Shown one piece after another: positions 8,420 through 8,452 of a stretch of 8,452 nt of DNA. Origin of the DNA: an uncultured Clostridia bacterium (lineage in GTDB: Bacteria > Bacillota > Clostridia > Oscillospirales > Acutalibacteraceae); assembly GCA_946187095.1 (NCBI GenBank), contig CAMHPW010000038.1, forward strand, positions 1 to 8,452, written 5' to 3'. Position 1 is the first letter of the stretch. Every line of letters starts with the position of its first letter. Made by a program: the position numbers and the translations under genes. The notes beneath the pieces were generated by a model. It saw only the letters and a program-made list of their open reading frames with translations. It was not told the origin of the DNA and made no database searches.

Positions 8420-8452
8420 TCAGTAAGATTAGCCGCTGAACTGCCCGAAAGA

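Overview
The window holds the two large RNA polymerase subunit genes of a low-GC Gram-positive bacterium, both on the minus strand, plus the 3' end of a convergent plus-strand gene for a probable cell-surface protein. RpoB and RpoC match the Firmicutes pattern closely: beta' has no large insertion in the trigger loop, beta ends after the usual [20 protein letters not shown] block with an added acidic tail, and the Shine-Dalgarno sites are strong. The sequence style suggests Clostridia, perhaps a Ruminococcus-like Oscillospiraceae. That placement is inference from residues and recall, not from a search.

Layout: 2-721 (+) is the 3' part of a gene truncated by the window edge. It encodes a Ser/Glu-rich linker followed by two related beta-rich repeats. 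722-884 has no gene but holds a compact element of about 150 bp: imperfect terminal inverted repeats enclosing two GC-rich hairpins. 885-929 is a hairpin with an A7 run on one side and a T7 run on the other, so it can end transcription from both strands. 928-4512 (-) is rpoC and 4530-8306 (-) is rpoB. They are separated by 17 nt that carry a near-ideal ribosome binding site and a second in-frame stop. 8307-8452 is the AT-rich region upstream of rpoB. It contains a plausible plus-strand promoter pointing out of the window and a weaker candidate for rpoB.

How the parts work together: rpoB and rpoC form one translationally adjacent pair giving the beta and beta' subunits that build the polymerase active centre. 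Their transcript should stop at the hairpin directly after the rpoC stop codon, and the surface-protein transcript running the other way can stop at the same hairpin. rplL, which often precedes rpoB, is not visible in the 146 nt upstream of rpoB.

Most of the window is ordinary core genome and I see no new enzymatic system. The parts most worth a second look are the 729-877 inverted-repeat element, the 83-residue acidic tail of RpoB with its conserved-looking end, the duplicated domain of the surface protein, and the outward-facing promoter next to rpoB.
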